This document shows, piece by piece, positions 32,287 to 39,528 of a stretch of 39,528 nucleotides of DNA. The number at the start of each line of letters is the position of its first letter. Within the stretch, counting starts at the first letter, position 1. The position numbers were made by a program, and so were the translations under genes. This DNA comes from CAXGTL01 sp964012725 (GTDB taxonomy: Archaea > Nanobdellota > Nanobdellia > Woesearchaeales > CAXGTL01): assembly GCA_964012725.1 (NCBI GenBank), contig CAXGTL010000008.1, positions 1 through 39,528 of the forward strand, given 5' to 3'. Below the pieces are notes generated by a model. The model did no database searches, was not told the DNA's origin, and worked only from the letters and a program-made list of their open reading frames with translations.

Positions 32287-32817
32287 ATGTCAGAGAAACA
32301 AGAAAAACTAAGCAATGAAAAATATGGGTTTAAACAAGCAGTAAGGAGGCTTATTTCTAGGTTAAAAGGAGAGTTAAACGAACATTTAGACTCAATTAAT
32401 GAAAATACTAATGAAATACAGGCTAATTACGAATATATCCAGGAAATGGACCGAAAAGTAGAGAAATTAAAATTAAGATTAGATAATGTTGAATTATTCT
32501 TAAATGAACAAGTAGATTTTACACAAACAAAAAAAGAAACAATCAAAATTCAACAACTATCTGTTAATGAAAAACTGGCTTTTATGGCCTTGTACACATC
32601 GAATTCGCCTGTTTCATACTTTGAGATTTCTGAGAAAATAGGTATTTCAGAGTCACTAGTTCGAAGCTATATCATAAATCTTATTGAAAAGGGTGTTCCA
32701 ATAGTAAAAAAATATATTAATGGAAAACCATTTATTGAGCTTGAACCAAAATTTAAAGAATTACAAACAAAACAAAACATTGTAAAAATCCAACAAAAGC
32801 AAATCTCAAGCTTTTAA
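32287..32817 (+). CDS. Coiled-coil protein with winged helix, second of the pair
   Basis: 176 residues. Residues about 15-80 are coiled coil (AVRRLISRLKGELNEHLDSI, ENTNEIQANYEYIQEMDRKV). Residues about 95-160 form a winged helix with a clear recognition segment (SYFEISEKIGISESLVRSYI) and a wing ending FIELEPKF. It has its own TATA (TTTAAATA, from about 32255) 30 bp before the ATG. The paired architecture with the preceding gene suggests they act together on DNA, for example as initiator, partition or repressor proteins. No replication-initiator motif is present. Confidence 0.7.
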   Translation: MSEKQEKLSNEKYGFKQAVRRLISRLKGELNEHLDSINENTNEIQANYEYIQEMDRKVEKLKLRLDNVELFLNEQVDFTQTKKETIKIQQLSVNEKLAFMALYTSNSPVSYFEISEKIGISESLVRSYIINLIEKGVPIVKKYINGKPFIELEPKFKELQTKQNIVKIQQKQISSF

Positions 32818-33418
32818 GCAGTGCTAAAAAGTTTCATTATTACAAAAAACACAAAAAATTCTCCTAAAATTACATTTTTAACATAAAATTCAAATCAATA
32901 TTTTACAAAAATACAAAAACTAACCATTAAAAAACTATATATGAAAATAAATAATAACAAACAAAAACCTCTCAAATTATATATGAAAATAAATGTCTTG
33001 TTTGATTCTAGTATTTCATAAAAATTCATTAAAAAACTAGCAACTTAAATACATTATTTTGATCAAAATATTTGATGAAAACTAGGGATCAATCAACAAC
33101 AAAATACAACAGAATATCTTTGTTTTGGCATGATTTTTTTAATGTTTTTAACACATCTGAGATAATCATTAAAACAAAAAAAACTATCAAAAAACAGCTT
33201 AATTTTAGCTCCCGAACATAACAAAAAAATACTTGAATATGAAAATAAAAAAATTTAAATATAAGTTCGTATTTTTAACAAAATAAGAACTTTTGTTTAA
33301 ATACTGTCTAAAGAGTTTAAGCAAATTAACAAAAAGCGAACTTTTTCAATAGAAATTGGGTATTCAACAATCAAAAGTTTTAAGCAGCAAAATCCCAAAT
33401 AAAGGGGGCCAAATAAAG
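32818..33418. other. Noncoding region with repeated TATGAAAATAA motifs
   Basis: No convincing gene in this gap. It has near-identical words ATATATGAAAATAAAT at 32937-32952 and 32979-32994 and a variant near 33237. Just before the recombinase, GAACTTTT words occur at about 33286 and 33339. TTG 33356 is a possible alternative start for the recombinase. Confidence 0.45.
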
Positions 33419-34039
33419 GTGTTCAAAATCGAAAAAACAACTGAAACAACTGCAGAAACAACTAGTGAAGCAACTAAAAAGTATAGGCACAAACTACCAA
33501 AATATTTAACAAAACAAGAGATGAGACAACTACTTTCAGTTATCAAGAACCACAGAGATAAGATCATGATTTTGTTTCTTTACAATACAGGATTAAGGAA
33601 CTCAGAGCTTATACACCTTGAAATCAAGCATTTGAACTTTGAGAACAATACAGTCAAAGTAGTGCAAGGTAAAGGTGGAAAAGACAGAATTGTAAACATT
33701 GTTGATGAAGATTTGATTTTAGCTTTAAAAGCATACATCGGAAATAGGAAAAAAGGAACATTATTTTTAAGTAATTGGGGAAAACCATTTACATCCAGGG
33801 GAATCCAGAAAATTATTAAGAAATATGCAACCAAAGCTGGGCTTGAAGAAATCTCGAGAATTACGCCTCATACCTTGAGGCACACATTTGCAGTGCATGC
33901 ATTGGACTCTGGAGTCAACATTGTGACCATCAATAAACAGCTTGGGCACAAGTCATTGCAGACTACACTGATATATATGGAAATATCTAACAAAATGGCT
34001 CGGGAAGACCTTGAAAAACATACTCCATTTAAGCTTTAA
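33419..34039 (+). CDS. Tyrosine recombinase (Xer/integrase), catalytic domain only
   Basis: About 206 residues from GTG 33419 (227 from TTG 33356). All six classes of active-site residue are visible; numbered from GTG 33419 they are R60 (NTGLRNSEL), K85 (GKGGKDR), H151 and R154 (PHTLRHTFA), H177 (LGHKS) and Y186 (LIYME). The catalytic half is complete, but the N-terminal SAM-like core-binding domain is replaced by a short Thr/Glu-rich stretch, so it is shorter than archaeal XerA (about 280). It could resolve chromosome dimers or integrate an element. An inverted repeat at 34766-34785 is a possible, unproven site. Confidence 0.85.
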   Translation: MFKIEKTTETTAETTSEATKKYRHKLPKYLTKQEMRQLLSVIKNHRDKIMILFLYNTGLRNSELIHLEIKHLNFENNTVKVVQGKGGKDRIVNIVDEDLILALKAYIGNRKKGTLFLSNWGKPFTSRGIQKIIKKYATKAGLEEISRITPHTLRHTFAVHALDSGVNIVTINKQLGHKSLQTTLIYMEISNKMAREDLEKHTPFKL

Positions 34040-35127
34040 AATTAGAAAAATTATTAAATATTTTGATAAAAAATAATAAATAAAACTTATAACTTTTAAT
34101 TCAGGGGGGGATAAAAGTAATTAATAATAATTAATACTTTTAATCAAAAAACAAAGAAATCTTAATCGAAAGTTGTAAATAATAATTGCTATTATTTAGC
34201 AGAAACTAAAACTTATATTCTATACTTTAATGTGACTAATAAAACATAGAGAACATAACCTAAAGGTTCATCTATATATTTTACTATATTGAAAAAAAAC
34301 CGCATGGGTACTCTAAGTGAGTTATACACTAGAGAAATGACAAAAATGAGACAAAAACCATTAAAACATATATAAAAAACAAGTTAGAAAATAGCAACAG
34401 AACAACACAAAAACAACACAAAAACAATAACAAAATAATCAAAAACTAATACTTAATCCATATATGAAGTCTCACTTTTATATATGAAAATATTGGGTTG
34501 AAAATGTGCTGATTCTTAAGAATTCTCGAGAATTAGGGTATGTATTCACTGAATCTCATTTCGACAATGTCCTTAAAACAAGCATTAAAACCATATTAAA
34601 TTGATCTTCAAATGTACTTCTATCTCTTACTTTCCTATATAAATTACTTAAAATTAAGCTGATTTTTGCTCTATATGTCCCTAGTATGAAAATAATACTA
34701 ACAAATACTCATCCATACTTGATTTGTCTAGAAGTGAGTGTTAAATATAGAATTCCTATATGATGTATTGCTATATAGTGCAATATGGCTTAAAATGGGA
34801 CTTATTCTATATTATAACATAGTATAACTAGTAATTAATATAAAAAATTATAAACAATCACAAAAAAGTGAGACTTGGAGTTAGGCACTATAAGTTTAGT
34901 ATACTTTTTAGTACACTGGTTGTGTTTTTATCGTCGACAAACCTTTTTTATACTTACATTGCAAATATAATCAAAAATCACGTTTTTGACATGTCGGAAT
35001 TACATTTTTTTCATGTAATTCTGATCATGATCAAAAACCTATGGTTTTTGACATGTTTTATTTGAATTTTGAATACATATTTCCTCGACTATAAATCTTT
35101 ATAAAGTTTTATTATTCACAAATTTAT
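34040..35127. other. Long noncoding repeat-rich region
   Basis: About 1.1 kb without a supported gene. Contents: G7 run at about 34105, followed by a hairpin with AAAAGT/ACTTTT arms (about 34114-34142); TATGAAAATA words at 34482 and 34684; CTCACTTT-type words at about 34470 and 34637; the 14-bp palindrome AATTCTCGAGAATT (34521-34534); an inverted repeat TATTGC/GCAATA (34766-34785); AGTTAGGCACTAT (34879-34891); and GTCGAC (34933). Several of these also occur left of the wHTH genes. Confidence 0.5.
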
Positions 35128-35517
35128 ATGACTTTAGAAAGAAGAACAAAAAAAGCATTGGGAATTGGTGGAACTATTGTATTGGTTTCAGTTGGATTTG
35201 GTTTATATTTTAATCATATGACTTCCAATTATGATTTAGAAATTGCATCTTATCGTCGACAACAAGTGCAAAAACAGTATGAAAAAAAGTTAGAAGATTT
35301 TGCAATGGATTATTCATATTCAGAAGATAATTATGAACTTATACAAAATAAAATACCAAAATTCAAAGCAATACAAGAATCAAATATTCCACTACCTCAA
35401 GATCTTGAACAAAAACGAGATGATTCAAATATTTATAGACTTATTTCTTGGTGTGCAACAGTAATTGGTTTATCTATTATGGCAGCTCCTTCTTTAAGCT
35501 CATTTCATGAAGAATAA
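35128..35517 (+). CDS. Small hypothetical membrane protein
   Basis: 129 residues. A membrane helix near residues 11-27 (ALGIGGTIVLVSVGFGLYF), a charged helical loop rich in Gln/Lys/Glu (residues about 35-100) and a second hydrophobic helix (about 105-122) give a hairpin topology. No family recognised. The ATG lies exactly 26.5 bp from the centre of TTTATAAA (35098-35105), a leaderless arrangement. Its codons include CGT CGA for a Arg pair within a TCGTCGAC motif, while Arg is usually AGA here. Confidence 0.65.
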   Translation: MTLERRTKKALGIGGTIVLVSVGFGLYFNHMTSNYDLEIASYRRQQVQKQYEKKLEDFAMDYSYSEDNYELIQNKIPKFKAIQESNIPLPQDLEQKRDDSNIYRLISWCATVIGLSIMAAPSLSSFHEE

Positions 35518-35550
35518 AAAAAATAAAAAGTTTAGTTTATAGTCGACAAA

Positions 35551-36258
35551 TCAACCAAAATAATCTAATTGTTTCTTATCAACTTGTTTCTGAGCTTGCT
35601 GTGTTCCTTTCATCAAAGCTTTCAATTTAACTTCAAACTCTTTTGCTTGTTTAATCAAAGGTTTTGAATCGATATTAAATCCAAAGATTTTGTCTAAAGC
35701 TTCAATCACTTTAGCAGCAGCACGAGAATCAGGCAGATTTGAAGCAGTTTCTGCAAATATGCAAGACATTGGTAACTTTTCTCTTTTTAATAATAATGCT
35801 CCTGTTACACCGACTATAATACCTTCTTTTAACAACTTCATACCATGCTTATCCATTTGCTTCTTAAGCTTTGGATCAGATGAATAATAATAAAGGTTTG
35901 TTGATTTTTTACCAGGTGAACCTATTCCTTCTAAACTAATAATCATTTTTGCACTAAGCATTTTAGCTATTTGTGCAATTCCATCTGCAATCTTCCACTC
36001 CATCCTCTTTGCACCAGTAATTCCATGTATTAACACTAAATTATATTTTTTATTATAATGGATACCTAATGGTTCAATAATTTTGCTTTGATGAATTGTT
36101 GCAATTGGTGGCAAATCTTCTAACCACATGTTACCAATGAACTCTGTTTTTAAATGATCTATTAAGAATTCTGTTGCAATTGTTCCTATTAATCCAAATC
36201 CTGGGAACCCCTCAATGATTATTACTCCTTTTGGTTTTTTATTAAGTTTTATTATCAT
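35551..36258 (-). CDS. PAC2-family proteasome assembly chaperone-like protein
   Basis: A 235-residue PAC2 protein (COG2047 type). Conserved segments: GFPGFGLIGTIATEFLIDHL near 17-36, NLVLIHGITGAK near 74, GIIVGVTGALLL and CIFAETASNLPDSRAA near 170-186. Archaeal PbaA/PbaB are homologues of eukaryotic Pba1-Pba2. The end, QLDYFG, is close to a hydrophobic-Tyr-X motif that in proteasome activators docks on the 20S core, but it is one residue from the terminus. Start ATG has GAGGTGAAT upstream. No proteasome genes are nearby in the window. Confidence 0.85.
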   Translation of the reverse strand: MIIKLNKKPKGVIIIEGFPGFGLIGTIATEFLIDHLKTEFIGNMWLEDLPPIATIHQSKIIEPLGIHYNKKYNLVLIHGITGAKRMEWKIADGIAQIAKMLSAKMIISLEGIGSPGKKSTNLYYYSSDPKLKKQMDKHGMKLLKEGIIVGVTGALLLKREKLPMSCIFAETASNLPDSRAAAKVIEALDKIFGFNIDSKPLIKQAKEFEVKLKALMKGTQQAQKQVDKKQLDYFG

Positions 36259-36361
36259 ATCTATTCACCTCAGTTTATTATAATATGTAAAATATGTAAA
36301 TAGTATATAAAATCTTCTGTAATTAACAAACTTTAAATACAACTTAGTCATAAATATTATC

Positions 36362-36700
36362 ATGATCGACAACTACACATTTGGAAAATTCATCATCGAT
36401 GGAAAAACATTTAACACAAATGTTAAACTAATAAATGACAAAGCAAAATCATGCAGACACTTTGACAATCATATAATTATGAAAGAAGATTTCACAGACT
36501 TAATCAAAGCAAAGCCAGACATCATTATCATTGGCACAGGTGCATCAGGTGTTGTTGACGTTTCTAAGGATATAATTGATTTAATTAAAGAAAACAAAAT
36601 AAAATTAATCATAAAAAAAACAGCAGAAGCATGTGATGAGTATAATAAATTAATCAAACAAAAAAAGAATGTTGTTGCGTTATTGCATAATACTTGTTAA
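36362..36700 (+). CDS. MTH938-domain protein
   Basis: A 112-residue protein consisting of one MTH938/NDUFAF3-type domain (DUF498). The core reads KPDIIIIGTGASG, followed by LIIKKTAEACDEYN and VVALLHNTC, all typical. Function in archaea is not known; the mitochondrial relative NDUFAF3 helps assemble complex I. The ATG is 26.5 bp from the centre of TTTAAATA (36332-36339), a leaderless start. It overlaps the convergent wHTH gene by 4 bases. Confidence 0.88.
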   Translation: MIDNYTFGKFIIDGKTFNTNVKLINDKAKSCRHFDNHIIMKEDFTDLIKAKPDIIIIGTGASGVVDVSKDIIDLIKENKIKLIIKKTAEACDEYNKLIKQKKNVVALLHNTC

Positions 36701-37029
36701 GAATTATTCTTCCCCTTAATCTCTTGCAACATGTCCCTAACCCTTTCCAAACCAGAAGGATTAGCATGTTCACCAAGAGCATAATAAGTTTTCTCAACAG
36801 TAGAACCCCAAGAAAACTCACCTTCTTCTTTAACAATCTTATTTACTTTGATTTCACCTAAAGAAACACCTTTTTTAAGATGATAATAAACACTACGCAT
36901 TGTTACAGAAGGAAATATTTGTTTATAGATTTTATAAATATCATAAGCATAACCTTCTTCTAAAAAATATAATATTTCTATAATATTTTTCCTAATTTGA
37001 GAACCTATTGGTCTACCCCTCTGTGCCAT
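36697..37029 (-). CDS. Winged-helix transcription regulator, PadR-like
   Basis: 110 residues with one winged helix: helix 1 KNIIEILYFLEEGYAYDIYKI, recognition region TMRSVYYHLKKGVSLGEI and a wing with KVNKIVKEEGEF...EKTYYALG. This resembles the PadR/archaeal wHTH group. No ligand domain or zinc site is present. Its target is unknown; the gap on its upstream side, shared with the 37140 gene, is the natural autoregulatory candidate. Confidence 0.8.
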   Translation of the reverse strand: MAQRGRPIGSQIRKNIIEILYFLEEGYAYDIYKIYKQIFPSVTMRSVYYHLKKGVSLGEIKVNKIVKEEGEFSWGSTVEKTYYALGEHANPSGLERVRDMLQEIKGKNNS

Positions 37030-37139
37030 ATTTATATAAAAAGCAAAGCTTATATTTATATGTTACTATATTGAAAGTAAATCAAGCTATATTCTGAATT
37101 ATAATAATGCTTTTAAACAAGTTATAAATAATTCTAATT

Positions 37140-37595
37140 ATGACAGTTGAATATATAACAACAACAATGTTAGCAAATTATGCTCATAATTTTAAGAATG
37201 CCGTTCATAAAACTACAAGAATATGTCTGGCTTACGTAACTGTTGATAAAGAAAAATCTCCAATGCCTATTTTTGACTATGTTAATGCTTGTGTTTATTT
37301 AGGTGTTGAACCAGAAGATCATGGTCCTAAAAAAAGATTATTAGAATTAGGAGAATTTATTGATGAAGTAAAAAAATATACTAATGATCAAGTTCTTGAA
37401 ACTATGTATCATAAAATTGTTGAAAAATTATCTCAAATTGAAGGAATAATTACAACTGAATTCACATTAGATGATTTAGAACAAAAAAGTATTCCAATTG
37501 GTAGAATTAAAAAAGAAATTTCTAGTGAATCAATGAAAAGTGATTTTGGTCCAGGTTTAACTGTTTTAGAAGCTCTTGCTCATTTGTATGAGTAA
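37140..37595 (+). CDS. Conserved hypothetical protein
   Basis: 151 residues, not recognised. It has a mixed alpha/beta N-terminus with alternating hydrophobic strands (TRICLAYVTV, FDYVNACVYLGV) and a helical C-terminus (ETMYHKIVEKLSQIEGII, FGPGLTVLEALAHLYE). Acidic, no membrane segment and no cysteine cluster. It lies 18 bp upstream of the tRNA promoter-proximal region on the same strand and is divergent from the wHTH regulator. A TATA-like TTTTAAAC (37111-37118) is centred about 25 bp before the ATG. Confidence 0.6.
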   Translation: MTVEYITTTMLANYAHNFKNAVHKTTRICLAYVTVDKEKSPMPIFDYVNACVYLGVEPEDHGPKKRLLELGEFIDEVKKYTNDQVLETMYHKIVEKLSQIEGIITTEFTLDDLEQKSIPIGRIKKEISSESMKSDFGPGLTVLEALAHLYE

Positions 37596-37597
37596 AC

Positions 37598-37605
37598 TTT
37601 ATAAA
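37598..37605 (+). promoter_or_regulatory. TATA box of the tRNA transcript
   Basis: TTTATAAA, centred at 37601.5. The predicted start is about 37628, just before the tRNA-like relic at 37631, so the relic and tRNA-Gly should be on one primary transcript. Confidence 0.6.
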
Positions 37606-37630
37606 CACATTATCTTTTTCATAAACTAAT

Positions 37631-37715
37631 GCAGCAGTAGTCTAATGTCTAATAAGGGTTTCACCCTTATCAACCTGAAGTGCGGCATTCCGCTTCGCTT
37701 CAGCCACACATTAAA
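37631..37715 (+). pseudogene. tRNA-like relic, anticodon loop resembling Glu (UUC)
   Basis: It begins GCAGCAGTAGTCTAATG, sharing GTAGTCTAATG with the tRNA-Gly 90 bases downstream. An anticodon-like hairpin (TAAGG, loop GTTTCAC, CCTTA) would read UUC. The D stem does not pair well, no T-loop TTC motif follows, and no 3' strand complementary to GCAGCAG is present. Instead a compound hairpin closed by CTGAAG/CTTCAG ends in CCACACA. It looks like a degenerate or rearranged tRNA, or a tRNA-like leader RNA. Confidence 0.4.
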
Positions 37716-37720
37716 CTCAT

Positions 37721-37837
37721 GCGTCGGTAGTCTAATGGCTAGGATAGAGGCCTTCCATTCTTTGGAGAAGTAAGCCTTTGATTCGGGTTCAAAATCCATA
37801 CTATTAATTTAGTGGCATGATAGTCCCGGCCGACGCA
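37721..37837 (+). tRNA. tRNA-Gly (UCC) with two introns
   Basis: Acceptor GCGTCGG pairs perfectly with CCGACGC, with discriminator A at 37837. The D arm is GTCT/GGAT with a GG loop, the anticodon stem is GAGGC/GCCTT, and the T stem TCGGG/CCCGG. The anticodon is TCC at 37754-37756. Intron 1 (37758-37772, 15 nt) sits at the canonical 37/38 site with a textbook BHB: CTTC/GAAG central helix and 3-nt bulges. Intron 2 (about 37794-37823, 30 nt) splits the T loop at about 59/60, with a looser BHB. Removing both leaves 72 nt. Confidence 0.88.
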
Positions 37838-37857
37838 TATTTTTATTTTTCTAAGAA

Positions 37858-39528
37858 TTATTCTAACACAGCCTTTATCCGTCTAACACCAGCTGCTATA
37901 CTTTGCTCTTTCTTGATTTTGAAATGACCTAACTCAGAAGTATTGTCAACATGAGGCCCCATGCAAATCTCTGTTGAAAAACCAACAATATGATAAACAG
38001 AAACCTTGTCTCCATAAATATGTTCAAACTCTGCTTGTGCACCTCGTTTCTTTGCTTCTTCAACACTCATTTCTTCTCTAACAACATCTAAACCTGCAGA
38101 AATCTTTTCATTAACTAAATCTTCAACTTTCTGAAGTTCTTCTTTAGTAACTTTTCTATCAAAATTAAAATCAAAACGCAAACGCTCAGGTGTAATATTA
38201 GAACCTTTTTGAACAATATCTTTTTTACCTAACACATGACGCAATGCTTCATTCAATAAATGTGTAGCAGTATGCAATTTCTTAGTTTGCTCAGAAGAAT
38301 CAGCTAATCCTCCTTTAAATCTTTTTTCACCACCAGCTCTACTTGTTTGTTGATGTTTTTCAAATTCTTTATGAAAACCTTTAACATCTACTTCAACACC
38401 TTTTTCAGCAGCTAGTTCTTCAATCATTTCAATTGGAAAACCAAAACTTTGAAACAATAAGAATGCATTAACACCACTTATATTTTTATCACAAATTTTA
38501 TTAAATTTATTCAAACCTTTTTCTAAAGTTATGCTAAATCTTTCTTCTTCTTTTTTAATTTCATCTAATATAAACTGTTTTTTAGATAATAATAAAGGAT
38601 ATCTTTGATTATAAATTTTAATTACAATTTCTGCTATTGGTAATAAGAAATTCTCCATACCTAATAATCTACCATGCCTTATACTTCGTCTAATAAATCT
38701 ACGCAAAATATATCCTTGATCAAGATTAGATGGTACTACAGAGTTTTCATCACCTAATATGAAAACAGAAGTACGAATATGGTCAGCAATAATTCTTGCA
38801 GATTTATTTTCATGAGAAACTTTTTCAACACTTAATTCTTTTATTTTATTCATTATCGGTAAAAAGAGTTCTGTTTCATAAACTGTTTTCTTACCTTGCA
38901 ACATTGCAATTGTTCTTTCAACACCCATTCCAGTGTCAACATTTGATATTTCCATTTTTACAAATTTGCCATCTTTAGTTTTATTGTAATTCATAAAAAC
39001 ATCATTCCAGATCTCAAAATACTTGCCACAACCACAACCAGGTTTACAATCAGAACCACAAGCATTAATTCCAGTATCAATAAACATTTCTGAATTAGGA
39101 CCGCACGGACCAGTTTCACCAGGAGGTCCCCACCAATTATCTTCTTTAGGTAAAAAATATATTTTTTCTTCAGGTATTACTAATGATCTCCAAATATTTG
39201 CAGCTTCTTCATCTCTTGGAGCAACTTCATCTCCAGCAAATACAGTTACAGACATTATTTTAGGATCAAAACCTAATACTTTTGTCAAAAACTCAAAACT
39301 CCATTCAATAGCTTTTTTTTTCCAATAATCATTAAATGACCAATTGCCTAACATCTCAAAAAATGTTAAATGAGAAGCATCACCAACATCATCAATATCA
39401 CCAGTTCTAATACATTTTTGAACATTAACAACTTTTTTACCTGATGGATGTTTTTGTCCCAATAAAAATGGCATTAATGGATGCATACCTGCAGTTGTAA
39501 ATAATACTGTAGGATCATTCTCAGGTAT
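37858..39528 (-). CDS. alaS: Alanyl-tRNA synthetase, bacterial/Patescibacteria-like (partial)
   Basis: The C-terminal end is complete and the N-terminal part runs off the right edge. Visible parts: class II catalytic core (KCIRTGDIDDVGD, LTFFEMLGNWSF), a Cys/Gly-rich insert (CGSDCKPGCGCGKYFEIWN), the tRNA-recognition helices, and the editing domain with zinc ligands HTATH and CMGPH. It stops right after the editing domain (GVRRIKAVLE), so the C-Ala dimerisation domain is missing. These sequence features resemble AlaRS of candidate phyla radiation bacteria rather than archaeal AlaRS, suggesting acquisition from such a donor (inference). Charges tRNA-Ala. Confidence 0.92.
   Translation of the reverse strand: MPENDPTVLFTTAGMHPLMPFLLGQKHPSGKKVVNVQKCIRTGDIDDVGDASHLTFFEMLGNWSFNDYWKKKAIEWSFEFLTKVLGFDPKIMSVTVFAGDEVAPRDEEAANIWRSLVIPEEKIYFLPKEDNWWGPPGETGPCGPNSEMFIDTGINACGSDCKPGCGCGKYFEIWNDVFMNYNKTKDGKFVKMEISNVDTGMGVERTIAMLQGKKTVYETELFLPIMNKIKELSVEKVSHENKSARIIADHIRTSVFILGDENSVVPSNLDQGYILRRFIRRSIRHGRLLGMENFLLPIAEIVIKIYNQRYPLLLSKKQFILDEIKKEEERFSITLEKGLNKFNKICDKNISGVNAFLLFQSFGFPIEMIEELAAEKGVEVDVKGFHKEFEKHQQTSRAGGEKRFKGGLADSSEQTKKLHTATHLLNEALRHVLGKKDIVQKGSNITPERLRFDFNFDRKVTKEELQKVEDLVNEKISAGLDVVREEMSVEEAKKRGAQAEFEHIYGDKVSVYHIVGFSTEICMGPHVDNTSELGHFKIKKEQSIAAGVRRIKAVLE

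Noticed and set aside
30765..34900. CRISPR array from repeated short words
   Set aside because: Repeats are short, unevenly spaced, and no cas genes or uniform spacers are present.
34868..35065. Plus-strand open frame of 65 codons
   Set aside because: It covers the dispersed repeat and AT-rich gap, lacks promoter spacing and has composition expected by chance.

Overview
The window is an AT-rich archaeal chromosome segment. Archaeal hallmarks are aIF5B, aEF1-beta, RNA polymerase subunit Rpo11, a COG2888-type zinc-ribbon protein, RtcA, an archaeal METTL5-like methyltransferase, PAC2 and MTH938 proteins, TATA-box promoters and BHB-type tRNA introns. Compact genes, many small lineage-specific proteins, no biosynthetic operons and an AlaRS resembling that of Patescibacteria suggest a DPANN archaeon of the Woesearchaeota/Pacearchaeota kind. 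The phylum is my inference. Many genes look leaderless: an 8-bp TATA element is centred 26-28 bp before the ATG. Others use a GGTGA/GAGGTGA Shine-Dalgarno sequence.

Layout. 1-6.3 kb: two small lysine-rich proteins, then an envelope sugar group (GlcNAc-1-P transferase, UppP, GDP-mannose dehydratase and reductase, UDP-glucose dehydrogenase). 6.4-7.5 kb: a 5S rRNA gene on the minus strand with two internal insertions, and a LAGLIDADG endonuclease element at its 3' end flanked by a 16-bp repeat of the 5S terminus. 7.6-15.6 kb: PRC-barrel protein, lipid kinase, unknown proteins, an M24 peptidase, the two ADP-forming acyl-CoA synthetase subunits head to head, Dcd, and a nucleotidyltransferase/small-protein pair. 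15.7-24.3 kb: RtcA, zinc ribbon/aEF1-beta, a transglutaminase-like TPR protein, a large secreted protein operon, aIF5B and a PUA protein. 24.4-30.8 kb: membrane proteins, radical SAM protein, AMMECR1/Rpo11, endonuclease V and a METTL5-like enzyme. 30.8-35.1 kb: a sparsely coding, repeat-rich region with two coiled-coil/winged-helix proteins and a tyrosine recombinase, resembling a replication or plasmid-like locus. 35.1-39.5 kb: PAC2, MTH938, a wHTH regulator, tRNA-Gly(UCC) with two introns beside a tRNA-like relic, and alaS running off the window.

The least expected content is RNA. One family of about 110 nt (three copies: 1764-1882, 28000-28110, 29210-29319) and a second of 111 nt (two copies: 13753-13863 plus, 23643-23753 minus) keep their stems while the stem sequences change. 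A switch-like RNA lies at 9513-9611 on the minus strand. The 5S gene carries intron-like insertions, and the gmd leader holds a chain of overlapping five-codon minicistrons. None of this was tested by computation; folds and pairings were read by eye.
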